DNA of 44,769 bases. Origin: Bacillota bacterium. Its GTDB lineage: Bacteria; Bacillota; Clostridia; Clostridiales; Caloramatoraceae. Of this stretch, positions 1 through 7,827 are shown piece after piece. A program made the position numbers and the translations under genes. The notes below the pieces were generated by a model that did not search any database, was not told where the DNA came from, and was given only the letters and a program-made list of their open reading frames with translations. How positions within the stretch are numbered: the stretch's first letter is position 1; each line of letters begins with the position of its first letter. Location: NCBI GenBank assembly GCA_023415335.1, contig JAEZLD010000090.1, forward strand, positions 1 to 44,769. The letters run 5' to 3'.

Positions 1-421
1 TATGGCTGTTTGGTATATTATCAGGTAATTCCTCATAACCAAAAAACTTTAATTCTTTGGTTTCAAAATCATCTATTTTCAATTCCCCACTGAAATCCTT
101 AGTATAATAGCCAATGCTTATAAAAAATGCCTTATCACCATTGGGAAACTCCATATAACACTTCTCTCCTGATGTCGTTCCTAAATAATTTAAATCCTTA
201 ATATCAAGTCCTGTTTCTTCCTTTGCTTCTCTTATTGCCGTATCCTCAAGTGATTCTCCTAATTCAGTGATTCCCCCAACCAGTCCCCACTTATATGGAA
301 AGGTTCCTCTTCTTTGAAGAAGGACCTTGTTATCAACATTTATTATTAACAGGTTTACCCCAGTAAGGTTTATTGCATCATGTCCAACCCTATCACGTAT
401 GTATTCTACATAGTTTTGCAT
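1..421 (-). CDS. Nudix hydrolase, 3' part cut by window edge
   Basis: About 140 residues are visible before the gene runs off the left edge. The Nudix box is clear, with GGITELGESLEDTAIREAKE followed by ETG, giving the G-x5-E-x7-REUxEExGU pattern of metal-dependent nucleoside diphosphate-X hydrolases. The stretch before it (LLQRRGTFPYKWGLVGG) is typical of the family. The substrate cannot be read from the sequence. I place the start at an ATG beginning MQNYVEYIRD, preceded by AAAGGGG. An in-frame ATG ten codons upstream (position 451) is an alternative with a poorer ribosome binding site. It precedes a HAD phosphatase and a second Nudix gene in the opposite order of transcription, so the three may be a small housekeeping or nucleotide-sugar group. 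Confidence 0.85.
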   Translation of the reverse strand, partial: MQNYVEYIRDRVGHDAINLTGVNLLIINVDNKVLLQRRGTFPYKWGLVGGITELGESLEDTAIREAKEETGLDIKDLNYLGTTSGEKCYMEFPNGDKAFFISIGYYTKDFSGELKIDDFETKELKFFGYEELPDNIPNSH

Positions 422-539
422 TTGCCAGGTCGCCCCTTTCGTAGCTTTCATGGTCCTATGGAATGTCAATTACTACCTTCTATTTTTTTATCATAGAAAG
501 CTATAGGATTATATTTTTATAGACTTCTCTTCACAGGCT

Positions 540-1097
540 CTAATAAATACTTAAAATCCAGTTTACCGCATCAAGGACATTTTCCGCTATATAATCAGCC
601 TCATAGTCTTTCCATGTATGTCTGAATTCTGATATGCTACCCTTGCCTGCTCCAGTTAAAACAAGAATTCCAGTAGCCCCAATATTTCCGGCAAGAATAA
701 TATCACTCATACCCATATCCCCCACCACAAAACTGTTTTTTAAATCTATATTATGTTCTTCCATTGCTTTTTCAACTAGTCCTGTTAGTGGCTTTTTACA
801 TTTACAATTATCCTCTTTCGTATGTGGGCAGCAATAAACACCGTCAAGGTGTGCGCCATTTTCACCTAACTCTTTATACAATATATCCATTTTAGCATCA
901 AAATCTCTTTGTGAAATATATCCTCTGGATATATTACTTTGATTTGTAGTTATAATTGCTAATATACCATTTTGGTTTAATAGCTTTATAGCTTCTATTG
1001 AGAAATGGTAAAATTCAAAAGTACTAATATCGTCTAAACCTGTTCCCCCTAATGTACCTTGCATGTCTATAAAGACTGCTCTTTTATTATTGTTCAT
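540..1097 (-). CDS. HAD-IIIA phosphatase, GmhB-like, with altered catalytic motif
   Basis: A 185-residue HAD-superfamily protein resembling histidinol-phosphatase and D-glycero-D-manno-heptose-1,7-bisphosphate phosphatase (GmhB). Motif I reads FIDMQGTLGG, motif II is the TTNQS block, a lysine (KKP) follows, and motif IV is VVGDMGMSD. The CPH...CKC cluster matches the zinc knuckle of GmhB-type enzymes. The acid/base aspartate at nucleophile+2 (D11) is glutamine (Q13), which is unusual for a phosphatase of this class. The start is chosen at the ATG preceded by AAGGAGA; a longer in-frame start at 1118 would translate through that ribosome binding site. The substrate is unknown; a sugar phosphate is a reasonable guess. 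Confidence 0.8.
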   Translation of the reverse strand: MNNNKRAVFIDMQGTLGGTGLDDISTFEFYHFSIEAIKLLNQNGILAIITTNQSNISRGYISQRDFDAKMDILYKELGENGAHLDGVYCCPHTKEDNCKCKKPLTGLVEKAMEEHNIDLKNSFVVGDMGMSDIILAGNIGATGILVLTGAGKGSISEFRHTWKDYEADYIAENVLDAVNWILSIY

Positions 1098-1162
1098 AAT
1101 TACAAATCTCCTTGCCAAAATGGCTTATTATTTTCTTCCTGTTCTTATAATCTTAACATGCA

Positions 1163-1669
1163 TTAATCTATAACTATTCCTGATGCATTCCTTTTCCAGT
1201 CCTCAATATATCTCTTATCAAATTCATTTATTTCTAAAGGTAAATTATTGTAATTAAAAAATTTATTCTTAAAAGTTTCTTCTGTTTCCTGAAGCGGCTC
1301 ATCCTTGTATGTGGATACTTTAAATACTAAGCTTGTAACACAACATATATCATCGTTTGGGTATACTATGATTCTATCCTCACCAGAGTATATTCCAAAG
1401 AGGGATAGGTTATCTATCTCAATACCCACCTCTTCCAATATCTCTCTTTTAGCTGTATCAATAAATTTTTCTCCTATCTCCATGGCTCCGCCAGGAAGGC
1501 CCCACCTTCCATTGTCTTTTCTCTGTTGAAGCAATATCTCACCCTTTAAATTTTCGATTATTACCCCACAGGCGGTGGTCATCAAGGGAGCATGTCCAAT
1601 CTGTTTTCTCATTTCTTTTATGTAGTTTCCTTTATATGGCTTGATTGCTTTCTTTATTTCATCCTTCAT
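1163..1669 (-). CDS. Nudix hydrolase
   Basis: A complete 168-residue Nudix hydrolase. The box GGAMEIGEKFIDTAKREILE followed by EVGI fits the consensus, including the REILEE metal-binding core. An N-terminal helix (IKEMRKQIGHAPLM) and the core strand TTACGVIIENLKGEILLQQR precede it, an arrangement typical of the ADP-ribose/8-oxo-dGTP-like bacterial Nudix proteins that start with a short arm before the domain. The two Nudix proteins in this stretch are clearly different sequences rather than a recent duplication. The substrate is not assignable. A short hairpin and an extended -10 element lie upstream, so it is probably the first gene of the minus-strand group with the HAD gene. Confidence 0.85.
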   Translation of the reverse strand: MKDEIKKAIKPYKGNYIKEMRKQIGHAPLMTTACGVIIENLKGEILLQQRKDNGRWGLPGGAMEIGEKFIDTAKREILEEVGIEIDNLSLFGIYSGEDRIIVYPNDDICCVTSLVFKVSTYKDEPLQETEETFKNKFFNYNNLPLEINEFDKRYIEDWKRNASGIVID

Positions 1670-1752
1670 TTATTTACCCTCCTATAACTAAAAGTAAACG
1701 CAAAAATGATAGGCATCCTATTTCATAGGGAGCCTGTTTCTCCCTTAATTCT

Positions 1753-1761
1753 ATTATAACA
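1753..1761 (-). promoter_or_regulatory. extended -10 promoter element and leader hairpin of the Nudix gene
   Basis: The minus strand reads TGT followed by TATAAT, an extended -10 box, about 85 nt upstream of the Nudix start. No good -35 box is present. Between it and the gene a hairpin (1711-1735; AGGC..GCCT closing TCCTAT/ATAGGGA) would form in the leader; its function is unknown. Confidence 0.35.
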
Positions 1762-1896
1762 TATAAAATTTGTTAAAACATTTCCATTCTTCCTATAGAA
1801 GAATAACATAGATTTTGTTGGTGATTGTGCTTTGTACAAAGGCTTATTTAAGCAAATAAGGTCTGCCTTGACTTATACACCTTACCACCGCCTTTA

Positions 1897-2000
1897 GTAG
1901 GGGCTTACCCATTTAGGATAAGCCCCTACTAAAGGGGAAGCCTTAAAACACTATATATAAATAATTATTAAAACAGGCTGGCACGGAATCCAGCCCCTAC
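1897..2000. repeat. MITE-like repeat, copy A
   Basis: A 104-bp segment bounded by perfect 9-bp terminal inverted repeats GTAGGGGCT and AGCCCCTAC. Its left part is a perfect 17-bp inverted repeat (1891-1907 with 1919-1935) around a loop containing CATTTAGGA. A related segment at 22821-22929 has near-identical ends and the same CATTTAGGA loop in an internal hairpin. Both lie between genes and carry no ORF, so I read them as copies of a non-autonomous dispersed repeat. The remainder of this intergenic stretch shows nothing else recognisable. Confidence 0.5.
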
Positions 2001-2025
2001 AATAAAACCATATAATTCTATATGC

Positions 2026-2063
2026 AAGAAGCCCTGTGCTCAGTTTTGAGCACAGGGCTTCTT
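2026..2063 (-). terminator. rho-independent terminator after glmS
   Basis: Perfect 16-bp stem (AAGAAGCCCTGTGCTC with its complement) around a 6-nt loop, 45 nt beyond the glmS stop. The tail is only moderately T-rich on the minus strand. Confidence 0.75.
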
Positions 2064-2107
2064 CATTAACTCTTAACTTTTCTCTTTTATCTATTCACTG
2101 CGAAGTC

Positions 2108-3937
2108 CTATTCAACCGTTACAGACTTCGCCAGGTTTCTTGGCTTATCCACGTCACAGCCCTTTTCTACTGCTGTATAGTAGCTTAAAAGCTGTAGTGG
2201 AACCACTGAAAGCACTGGTGCAAGTATTGGCAGGGTTTCCGGTATATAAACCACCTGCTCTGCAGCCTTCTCAACCTCAGTATGGCCATCCATTGCAAAG
2301 GCCATAACCTTTGCTCCTCTGGCATTGACCTCCTTGATATTGTTTACCATCTTCTCAAACAGGTCATCCTGGGTTGCCAGGACTATTACAGGCACTCCCT
2401 TTTCAATGAGGGCTATAGGACCATGCTTCAGCTCTCCTGCAGCATATGCATCTGCATGGATGTAGCTGATTTCCTTAAGCTTAAGGGCTCCTTCCATGGA
2501 AACAGCATAGTCAAGGCCACGTCCCAGATAGAACATATCCCTCTGGAGGTGTGTCTTGGTTGCAAACTTCTGAAGCTCTTCCTTTCTTTTGAGGACCTCC
2601 TCTGTCTTTTCAGGAAGTCTAAGCATCTCATCCCTCATTACCCTGTACTCTTCAACGGACATTTGGCCGCTCAGCCTTGCCAGGTGCATGGCTATTATAT
2701 ACATAGCTATAAGCTGGGTTGTATATGCCTTTGTAGAGGCTACTGCTATTTCAGGTCCTGCCCAAGTGTAGAACACATCGTTTGACTCTCTGGCAATGGA
2801 GCTTCCAACCACGTTAGTAACTGCTATAATCCTTGCTCCCTTTGATTTTGCATCCTTAAGGGCTGCCAGGGTGTCTAAGGTTTCTCCTGACTGACTTATT
2901 ATAATCAGCAGCGTCCTGTTAGTTATGATTGGGTTCCTGTATCTGAACTCAGAGGCCACATCAACCTCCACAGGAATTCTTGCAAGCTTTTCAATGGCAT
3001 ATTTTCCTACAAGGCCTGCATGGTATGCAGTACCACATGCAACAATGAATATCCTGTCTATATTTTTAAGGTCTTCAGCTGTCAGCTTGATGTCATCTAG
3101 CTTTATTTCATCTGAATCCTTCATAATCCTTGAGGTCATGGTATCTTTTAAGGCCTTTGGCTGCTCATGGATTTCCTTTATCATGAAATGCTCATAGCCG
3201 CCCTTTTCTGCAGCCTGTGCGTCCCAGGTAACATGGTAGACCTCCTTATTAACTGGAAGTCCCTCCTTAGTAAATATCTTTACACTATCACTTGTAAGCA
3301 CTGCTATCTCTTCATCGTTAAGGAAATATACGTCCCTTGTATGCTTAAGGATTGCAGGCACATCAGAGGCAATGAAGTTTTCTCCCTTTCCCAGTCCTAC
3401 AACAAGGGGGTTATCCTTCTTTACAGCTATAATCTTATCAGGTTCATTGCTGCTTACCACTCCAAAGGCATAGGTTCCCTCTATCTTATCAAGGGCCTTC
3501 ATTACAGCAGCTAAAAGGTCTCCCTCATAGAAATAATCTATAAGGTTTGGAAGAACCTCTGTATCCGTATCGGTGAAGAACTCATAGCCCATAGAAATAA
3601 GCCATTCTCTAAGCTTCATATAGTTTTCAATTATGCCGTTATGCACCACTCCTATAGTCAGGCCCTTATTAGCATGAGGATGGGAGTTAATATCTGATGG
3701 TTCTCCATGTGTTGCCCATCTGGTATGGCCAATTCCTACAGTTCCCTTAAGAGGACACTCCTTAAGCTTGTTTTCAAGGTTAACAAGCCTCCCCTTGCAC
3801 TTTGTTATCTTAATCCTGTCATTATCGATTACTGCTATTCCTGCTGAGTCATAGCCACGGTATTCCAGCTTTTCCAGGCCCTCCAGTATTATTGGGTCTG
3901 CCTGACCTTTTCCTATATATCCAACTATTCCACACAT
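2108..3937 (-). CDS. glmS: glutamine--fructose-6-phosphate aminotransferase (isomerizing)
   Basis: This 609-residue protein makes glucosamine-6-phosphate from fructose-6-phosphate and glutamine, the entry step of UDP-GlcNAc and peptidoglycan synthesis in the cytosol. It starts MCGIVGYIGKG, so the nucleophile Cys1 of the class II glutaminase domain is present, followed by the GHTRWATHGEPS and HNGIIENY blocks. The second half carries two SIS domains, with ISQSGETLDTLAAL marking the first, and ends in the typical DKPRNLAKSVTVE tail. The length is normal. Expression is almost certainly feedback-controlled by the glmS ribozyme directly upstream. The next gene upstream, glmM, performs the following step in the pathway. 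Confidence 0.97.
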   Translation of the reverse strand: MCGIVGYIGKGQADPIILEGLEKLEYRGYDSAGIAVIDNDRIKITKCKGRLVNLENKLKECPLKGTVGIGHTRWATHGEPSDINSHPHANKGLTIGVVHNGIIENYMKLREWLISMGYEFFTDTDTEVLPNLIDYFYEGDLLAAVMKALDKIEGTYAFGVVSSNEPDKIIAVKKDNPLVVGLGKGENFIASDVPAILKHTRDVYFLNDEEIAVLTSDSVKIFTKEGLPVNKEVYHVTWDAQAAEKGGYEHFMIKEIHEQPKALKDTMTSRIMKDSDEIKLDDIKLTAEDLKNIDRIFIVACGTAYHAGLVGKYAIEKLARIPVEVDVASEFRYRNPIITNRTLLIIISQSGETLDTLAALKDAKSKGARIIAVTNVVGSSIARESNDVFYTWAGPEIAVASTKAYTTQLIAMYIIAMHLARLSGQMSVEEYRVMRDEMLRLPEKTEEVLKRKEELQKFATKTHLQRDMFYLGRGLDYAVSMEGALKLKEISYIHADAYAAGELKHGPIALIEKGVPVIVLATQDDLFEKMVNNIKEVNARGAKVMAFAMDGHTEVEKAAEQVVYIPETLPILAPVLSVVPLQLLSYYTAVEKGCDVDKPRNLAKSVTVE

Positions 3938-4019
3938 GTGTTTATTCTCCCTTCAAGTTTTAATGCATTGCTAAGTATGCCTGTAAATCGGGGACAATAA
4001 GACAATATTATACTATATT

Positions 4020-4163
4020 CTTATGGTTATGACCCGACTCTTTTGTTACGGAATCACTTCCGTTCTTTGTAGAGCCTCTAACGGTGGTCAGCCGCAGGGT
4101 ATCCGCCGAATTTTCGATGAGCCCTGTCCTCGTCAGCTTAAACATGGTTTAAGCTCTGGCGCT
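4020..4163 (-). ncRNA. glmS ribozyme (glucosamine-6-phosphate-activated self-cleaving riboswitch)
   Basis: The minus strand begins A|GCGCCAGAGC at 4163, then a P2 hairpin (GCTTAAACCATGTTTAAGC), GACGAGG, the conserved TCATCGAAAATTCGGCGGAT segment, TGCGGCTGACC and CGTTAGAGG, then a GGAAGTGATTCC hairpin. These are the conserved elements of the glmS ribozyme, and cleavage is expected between 4163 and 4162. It lies 83 nt upstream of glmS, the usual position. With glucosamine-6-phosphate the leader self-cleaves and the downstream mRNA is degraded. The 3' limit is approximate. Confidence 0.95.
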
Positions 4164-4313
4164 AAATATATTATTATATTGAACTTTGAAATTCATCCCT
4201 CCCTTATATTAGTTTTCCCGTCTCTTCAGACATTTAAGCAACACTTATATTATATAGTATATGGCAAAAAAGTACAGTAGAAATTGTTTTATTCAAGAAA
4301 TATTCACTTACCT

Positions 4314-4342
4314 TAAAAAAGAGCTGGCATAAAACCAGCTCT
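4314..4342 (-). terminator. terminator after glmM
   Basis: AGAGCTGG paired with CCAGCTCT on a 7-nt loop, followed on the minus strand by a run of T, 22 nt after the glmM stop. It separates glmM from the glmS ribozyme unit. Confidence 0.85.
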
Positions 4343-4363
4343 CCAAGTTTATTTCATATTTAT

Positions 4364-5710
4364 CTAACGACTTCTTTCCTCGATCAGTGCCCCAAGGCTA
4401 TGGGCCATATGATCTATCTCCTTCTGGTCCTCTCCCTCTAGCATAACCCTGACTAAGGGCTCTGTGCCTGAAGGCCTTATAAGCACCCTTCCCTTTCCTT
4501 CCAGTACATTTTCCATTCTTCTAATTTCATCCATTATTATGGCATCCTCTTCATATGCATGTTTTTTCGCATTGGACACCTTAACATTTACAAGCACCTG
4601 CGGCATTACCCTCATGATGCCTGCCAGCTCTGACATGGAAACGCCTGCGGCTTTGTAAACAGAGGATACTGCAAGTGCCGTCAAAAGGCCATCTCCAGTG
4701 GTGTTGTAGTCAAGTAGTATTATATGACCGGACTGCTCTCCTCCAATTTTATAACCACATTCAAGCATCTTTTCAAGAACATATCTGTCTCCTACCTTAG
4801 TGCTTACTGTGTCTATCCCATTCTTCTTGCATGCAATATGGAGTCCCATGTTGCTCATAACAGTTACAACCAGTGTATTGCCTTCCAGGCTGCCCTTCTC
4901 CTTAAGGTATCTGGCACATATAACCATAAGCTTGTCGCCATCAACCAGGTTTCCCTTTTCATCCACACACAGGCACCTGTCCGCATCCCCATCAAATGCA
5001 AAGCCCATGTCACAGCCCATATTAACTGTAAACGCCTTAAGCTCCTCCATATGTGTGGAGCCGCATTTTTTGTTTATATTCTTGCCATCAGGATTATTGT
5101 GGATTACATGTACCTCTGCTCCAAGCTCCTTGAAAAGCTCAGGGGCGCAGAATGATGAGGCACCCTCTGCACAATCCAGAGCCACCTTTAAACCGCTCAA
5201 ATCAACATTAATGCTTGATTTGAGAAAGTTTATATATTCCTTTATTCCTTCTTTTCTATATTCTCTCATTCCAAGGTCTATGCCTGTTGGAGTTGGAATT
5301 CCTCTCATGTTTTCCTTGATTATATATTCTATCTTGTCCTCTACCTCATCTGGAAGCTTATAGCCATCCTTGTTAAAAAACTTTATGCCGTTATACTCCA
5401 CAGGATTGTGGGAGGCTGATATAACTACACCTGCATCCGCCTTATATAGCCTTGTAAGATATGCAACCGATGGTGTCGGAGCAACTCCTACACATATTGC
5501 GTGGGCACCTACCGAGCATATTCCTGCAACCAATGCCGATTCAAGCATGTCTCCGGAAATTCTGGTGTCCATTCCAACAACTATAGTTGGCTTATGTGCC
5601 CCTTCTGTCAGCACGAAGGCTCCTGCCCTTCCTAATTTGTAGGCCAGCTCAGCATTAAGCTCAGTATTAGCCACTCCTCTAACTCCATCTGTTCCAAACA
5701 TTCTACTCAT
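4364..5710 (-). CDS. glmM: phosphoglucosamine mutase
   Basis: This 448-residue enzyme interconverts glucosamine-6-phosphate and glucosamine-1-phosphate for UDP-GlcNAc synthesis. All four domains of the alpha-D-phosphohexomutase family can be followed: FGTDGVRG at the N-terminus, the phosphoserine loop ISASHNP (Ser100), the metal-binding DGDADR loop, the sugar-binding GEQSGH, and the phosphate-binding RPSGTEPLVRV near the C-terminus. The start has AAAGGGG upstream. It has its own terminator, so it is likely a separate transcript from glmS although the two are adjacent. In many Firmicutes glmM follows cdaA-cdaR directly. Here cdaA-cdaR lie about 10 kb away. Confidence 0.97.
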   Translation of the reverse strand: MSRMFGTDGVRGVANTELNAELAYKLGRAGAFVLTEGAHKPTIVVGMDTRISGDMLESALVAGICSVGAHAICVGVAPTPSVAYLTRLYKADAGVVISASHNPVEYNGIKFFNKDGYKLPDEVEDKIEYIIKENMRGIPTPTGIDLGMREYRKEGIKEYINFLKSSINVDLSGLKVALDCAEGASSFCAPELFKELGAEVHVIHNNPDGKNINKKCGSTHMEELKAFTVNMGCDMGFAFDGDADRCLCVDEKGNLVDGDKLMVICARYLKEKGSLEGNTLVVTVMSNMGLHIACKKNGIDTVSTKVGDRYVLEKMLECGYKIGGEQSGHIILLDYNTTGDGLLTALAVSSVYKAAGVSMSELAGIMRVMPQVLVNVKVSNAKKHAYEEDAIIMDEIRRMENVLEGKGRVLIRPSGTEPLVRVMLEGEDQKEIDHMAHSLGALIEERSR

Positions 5711-5830
5711 ATATATTTACCCCTTTTATTTCCATAGTGATATTACCTGTTTCATAATACCATATAACCCTCTTAAATTCAATCATGGAAATACTGAGAC
5801 ACTTTCGTGTTAATTATATAGCACATATGA

Positions 5831-5860
5831 ATAACAGCCTGAAGCAAAAGCTTCAAGCTG
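5831..5860 (-). terminator. probable terminator after the bactofilin-like gene
   Basis: Minus strand CAGCTTGAAGC pairs with GCTTCAGGCTG through one G-U pair, followed by a weak T-rich tail, just past the stop of the bactofilin-like gene. Confidence 0.6.
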
Positions 5861-5869
5861 CAGTATAGG

Positions 5870-6601
5870 TTAAACCTTCTTCGTTTCCTTTACACACCTG
5901 TCGTCGTAAATGTTTATTTCATTTCTGTATTCTAACAGTTCAATTTCACAGCCTTTTCCTATTGTAACATTGTTTCCTCTTACGATTTTAGCCCTTGTAT
6001 CCTCAAGATAAATGTCATCCCCCTCAATGATGGAGCATTTCATTCCCTGTCTTGTACTGAATACACTGCTAATCATCCTTACTAAGTTAAAAAACTCCTC
6101 TCCTTCCCTTATGCTGATTTTTTCTCCTCCAATCTCTGCCACGCTGCAATAGCCCTTCATTCTTATGTCTATATTGTCTGCATTAAGCAGCCCGCCTATT
6201 TCAAAAGCCCCTGAAGCTGTAAAGCTCTCTGCCTCACAATCACCCTTTACCTCTATGGCACCGGATATTTCTATTTGATCTGCTTTTAGGCCGCCCTTAA
6301 AATCAGAGCCTCCTGATATTCTTATGCTTTTAGACTGTACATCTCCTTTTACCTCACAGGCGCCACTTACTTGTATATTATCACATTCAATATTTCCCTT
6401 TATGTCACCAGTCCCACTTATGCGTATATCCTCAGCCTTAACATTCCCATTGACTTCTCCTGCACCGCTTATCTTCAATAGCCTGCAATCTATATCTCCG
6501 TCAATGCTTCCTGCTCCGCTTATCCTTACCTCCTCATAGCTTCCACCTGTACCGCTTCCAGCACCTGATATTTTAAGATTCCCTCTGTTGGTGTTTTCCA
6601 T
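5870..6601 (-). CDS. bactofilin-like polymer-forming protein (YhbE/YhbF type)
   Basis: A 243-residue protein built from about eight short repeats of the form (K/R)ISGAG-x-(V/I)-x-G-(D/N), residues about 9-140. This is a right-handed beta-helix pattern, as in bactofilins (DUF583), which self-assemble into cytoplasmic filaments or sheets. The C-terminal third (about 150-243) also reads as beta-strand turns (VRGNNVTIGKGCEIELLEY) but is less regular. Its ATG overlaps the stop of the upstream YhbD-like gene by one base (TAATG), so the two are translationally coupled. In Bacillus subtilis the corresponding yhbD-yhbE-yhbF genes sit together and the bactofilins have been linked to motility. Whether that role holds here is inference. 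Confidence 0.8.
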   Translation of the reverse strand: MENTNRGNLKISGAGSGTGGSYEEVRISGAGSIDGDIDCRLLKISGAGEVNGNVKAEDIRISGTGDIKGNIECDNIQVSGACEVKGDVQSKSIRISGGSDFKGGLKADQIEISGAIEVKGDCEAESFTASGAFEIGGLLNADNIDIRMKGYCSVAEIGGEKISIREGEEFFNLVRMISSVFSTRQGMKCSIIEGDDIYLEDTRAKIVRGNNVTIGKGCEIELLEYRNEINIYDDRCVKETKKV

Positions 6602-7233
6602 TATATTTCCCCTCCCAGCTTTATTTTTAACTCCTCTATAAGCTCCGCTATATTAGTTCTTTCAATAATCCTTGCTGACCCTTCCACATACAGCTCACAT
6701 GGAAATGCCACAAGTATACACACTGTTACCCCAAACTTCCTTATAAGTAGCATCTCACAGCCCTTATCCTCAAGCTTCTTATAGTCCTTCTCAATGCAGT
6801 CAAGCACCATACGTCCTTCATCAACAGTAACTGTTCCCTTCAGCAGCAGCTTATCCAGCAGTGCTACACCAAGAACCCTTTCAAAGCCCAAGCTTTCGCA
6901 TTCTCCCTTTACACTCTTATATATATCCAGAGTGGTTTGTGTAACAATGTTCTTATCTATTAGCTGTTTTAGGCTTAAGCTTATGCTGCCCAGCTGAGGT
7001 GAAAACACCTCTGCCAGGTTATCTAAGGGAATGTCATCCTTCATGTTCATTATCTTATTTATTCTCTCAAGTATTTTTTCCTTTGGGAAAAAGGTCTCCT
7101 GCCCTGTATAGGTGGATTTTCTTATAAACCACTCCTCAGGTATCAGGTTCTTTCTTTTCCACCTGTATAGCTGACCATATGATATTCCCATCTGCTCAAG
7201 AAGTTCCTTTTTTGAAATCAGCTCCCCTTCCAT
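6601..7233 (-). CDS. YhbD-like DUF4004 protein with MerR-type helix-turn-helix
   Basis: A 210-residue protein. The N-terminus (LISKKELLEQMGISYGQLYR, then WKRKNLIPE) is a MerR-like winged helix-turn-helix in which the WKRKxLIP segment is characteristic. The middle predicts helices (about 70-150). The C-terminal part reads as alpha/beta with a hydrophobic strand FGVTVCILVAFPCELYVEG. It resembles the DUF4004/YhbD family, encoded next to bactofilins in several Firmicutes. It may regulate its own operon, since an inverted repeat sits in its promoter region. The ribosome binding site AAGGAGG is strong. Its exact role is unknown. Confidence 0.75.
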   Translation of the reverse strand: MEGELISKKELLEQMGISYGQLYRWKRKNLIPEEWFIRKSTYTGQETFFPKEKILERINKIMNMKDDIPLDNLAEVFSPQLGSISLSLKQLIDKNIVTQTTLDIYKSVKGECESLGFERVLGVALLDKLLLKGTVTVDEGRMVLDCIEKDYKKLEDKGCEMLLIRKFGVTVCILVAFPCELYVEGSARIIERTNIAELIEELKIKLGGEI

Positions 7234-7291
7234 AGGTACCTCCTTCTTTGTAATTTATTATTACTAATTCCAGTTTGTTCTATAAGTATAG

Positions 7292-7311
7292 TGTAACATA
7301 ACACTGTTACA
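7292..7311. promoter_or_regulatory. inverted repeat in the promoter region of the yhbD-like gene
   Basis: TGTAAC-N8-GTTACA is a perfect 6-bp inverted repeat. On the minus strand it lies just upstream of a -10-like TATACT and downstream of TTTACA. That is where MerR-family regulators bind, and the downstream gene encodes a MerR-like DNA-binding domain, so this is a candidate autoregulatory operator. A divergent small ORF starts 75 nt to the right. Confidence 0.4.
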
Positions 7312-7385
7312 TTGTAAATAACATTTTAAATAAATCTACAATAATATTTCTGACATATATATTGTAATAGGTAAGTATTTAAAAT

Positions 7386-7547
7386 ATGATGCCAATGAAG
7401 CTTTCTGGAATCCCTCCTGGACTATTTACCATAATAGCAAAGACCCTGGGAGTATTTGCTGCCGAACGTCTCCCGTTAAACCAGCAGAACTCTGTAGGAA
7501 ACTGGTTTGAGCTGTTCGGACAGGTAATAGAAGCCTACAATGCATAG
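7386..7547 (+). CDS. small ORF, possible N-terminal part of a frameshifted gene
   Basis: A 53-residue ORF beginning MMPMKLSGIPPGLFTIIAKT and ending VGNWFELFGQVIEAYNA. It predicts two hydrophobic or amphipathic helices joined by an LNQQNSVGNW turn. The style recalls short uncharacterised clostridial proteins, but I cannot name a family with confidence. The ribosome binding site is weak (TAGGTAAG). The end overlaps an ATG of a second ORF in the +1 frame, whose C-terminal part looks like genuine protein. Either the two are coupled small genes or one gene has been split by a one-base change near 7545. Confidence 0.5.
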   Translation: MMPMKLSGIPPGLFTIIAKTLGVFAAERLPLNQQNSVGNWFELFGQVIEAYNA

Positions 7548-7827
7548 CAGCAGCTTAGGTAGCAGGAGCTTTCCTCAGAGCCAGGAGGGTCCTCTGGCAG
7601 CTCGTCCTCACGCTCCTTCTCCTCCAGCCATACCCATAATAACAATGTCCTCCCCTGGTTCTCCTTCACAGGATATGGAGCTTTTAAAGCATCAGGTGGC
7701 GTCACTGACAGAGGAGGTTGTACAGCTTAAAGAGTTTGTTATATTAATGCAAAGCTACATTAAACAAGGCTGCTGCAAAATTACATTGCAACAGCCTTGT
7801 TTAACGTCTTTTTTATCTTCTTGCTAG
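7540..7827 (+). pseudogene. second small ORF, proline/serine linker plus coiled coil; may belong to the preceding ORF
   Basis: A 95-residue frame, +1 to the preceding ORF and overlapping its last codons. Residues 1-43 are rich in Ser, Pro and Ala. Residues 45-73 (MELLKHQVASLTEEVVQLKE, then FVILMQSYIK) form a convincing amphipathic coiled coil. The last 20 codons run straight through a strong terminator hairpin, so the natural stop has probably been lost or displaced. No separate ribosome binding site is visible. Together with the preceding ORF it would make a protein of about 145 residues. I therefore favour a broken or recoded gene over an independent one. Confidence 0.4.
7762..7802. terminator. 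bidirectional terminator between the small ORFs and the vor operon
   Basis: A 17-bp stem with one G-U pair (AAACAAGGCTG... with its complement) around a 7-nt loop, flanked by T-rich ends in both directions. It lies 11 nt beyond the stop of the minus-strand oxidoreductase gene and overlaps the end of the plus-strand small ORF. Confidence 0.8.

Noticed and set aside
2282..2785. Long plus-strand frames within glmS, glmM, hppA and the ATPase gene
   Set aside because: All are antisense to well-supported genes, lack ribosome binding sites and show no family motifs.
4023..4280. An 85-codon plus-strand reading frame opposite the glmS leader
   Set aside because: It lies antisense to the conserved glmS ribozyme and has no ribosome binding site; it is a by-product of the RNA sequence.
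7386..7720. Amber readthrough of the two in-frame TAG codons in the small ORF by the tRNA-like gene with a CTA loop
   Set aside because: Readthrough in the original frame gives a low-complexity sequence ending soon after, while the convincing coiled coil lies in the +1 frame. A frameshift explains the data better, and the tRNA-like gene may not be functional.
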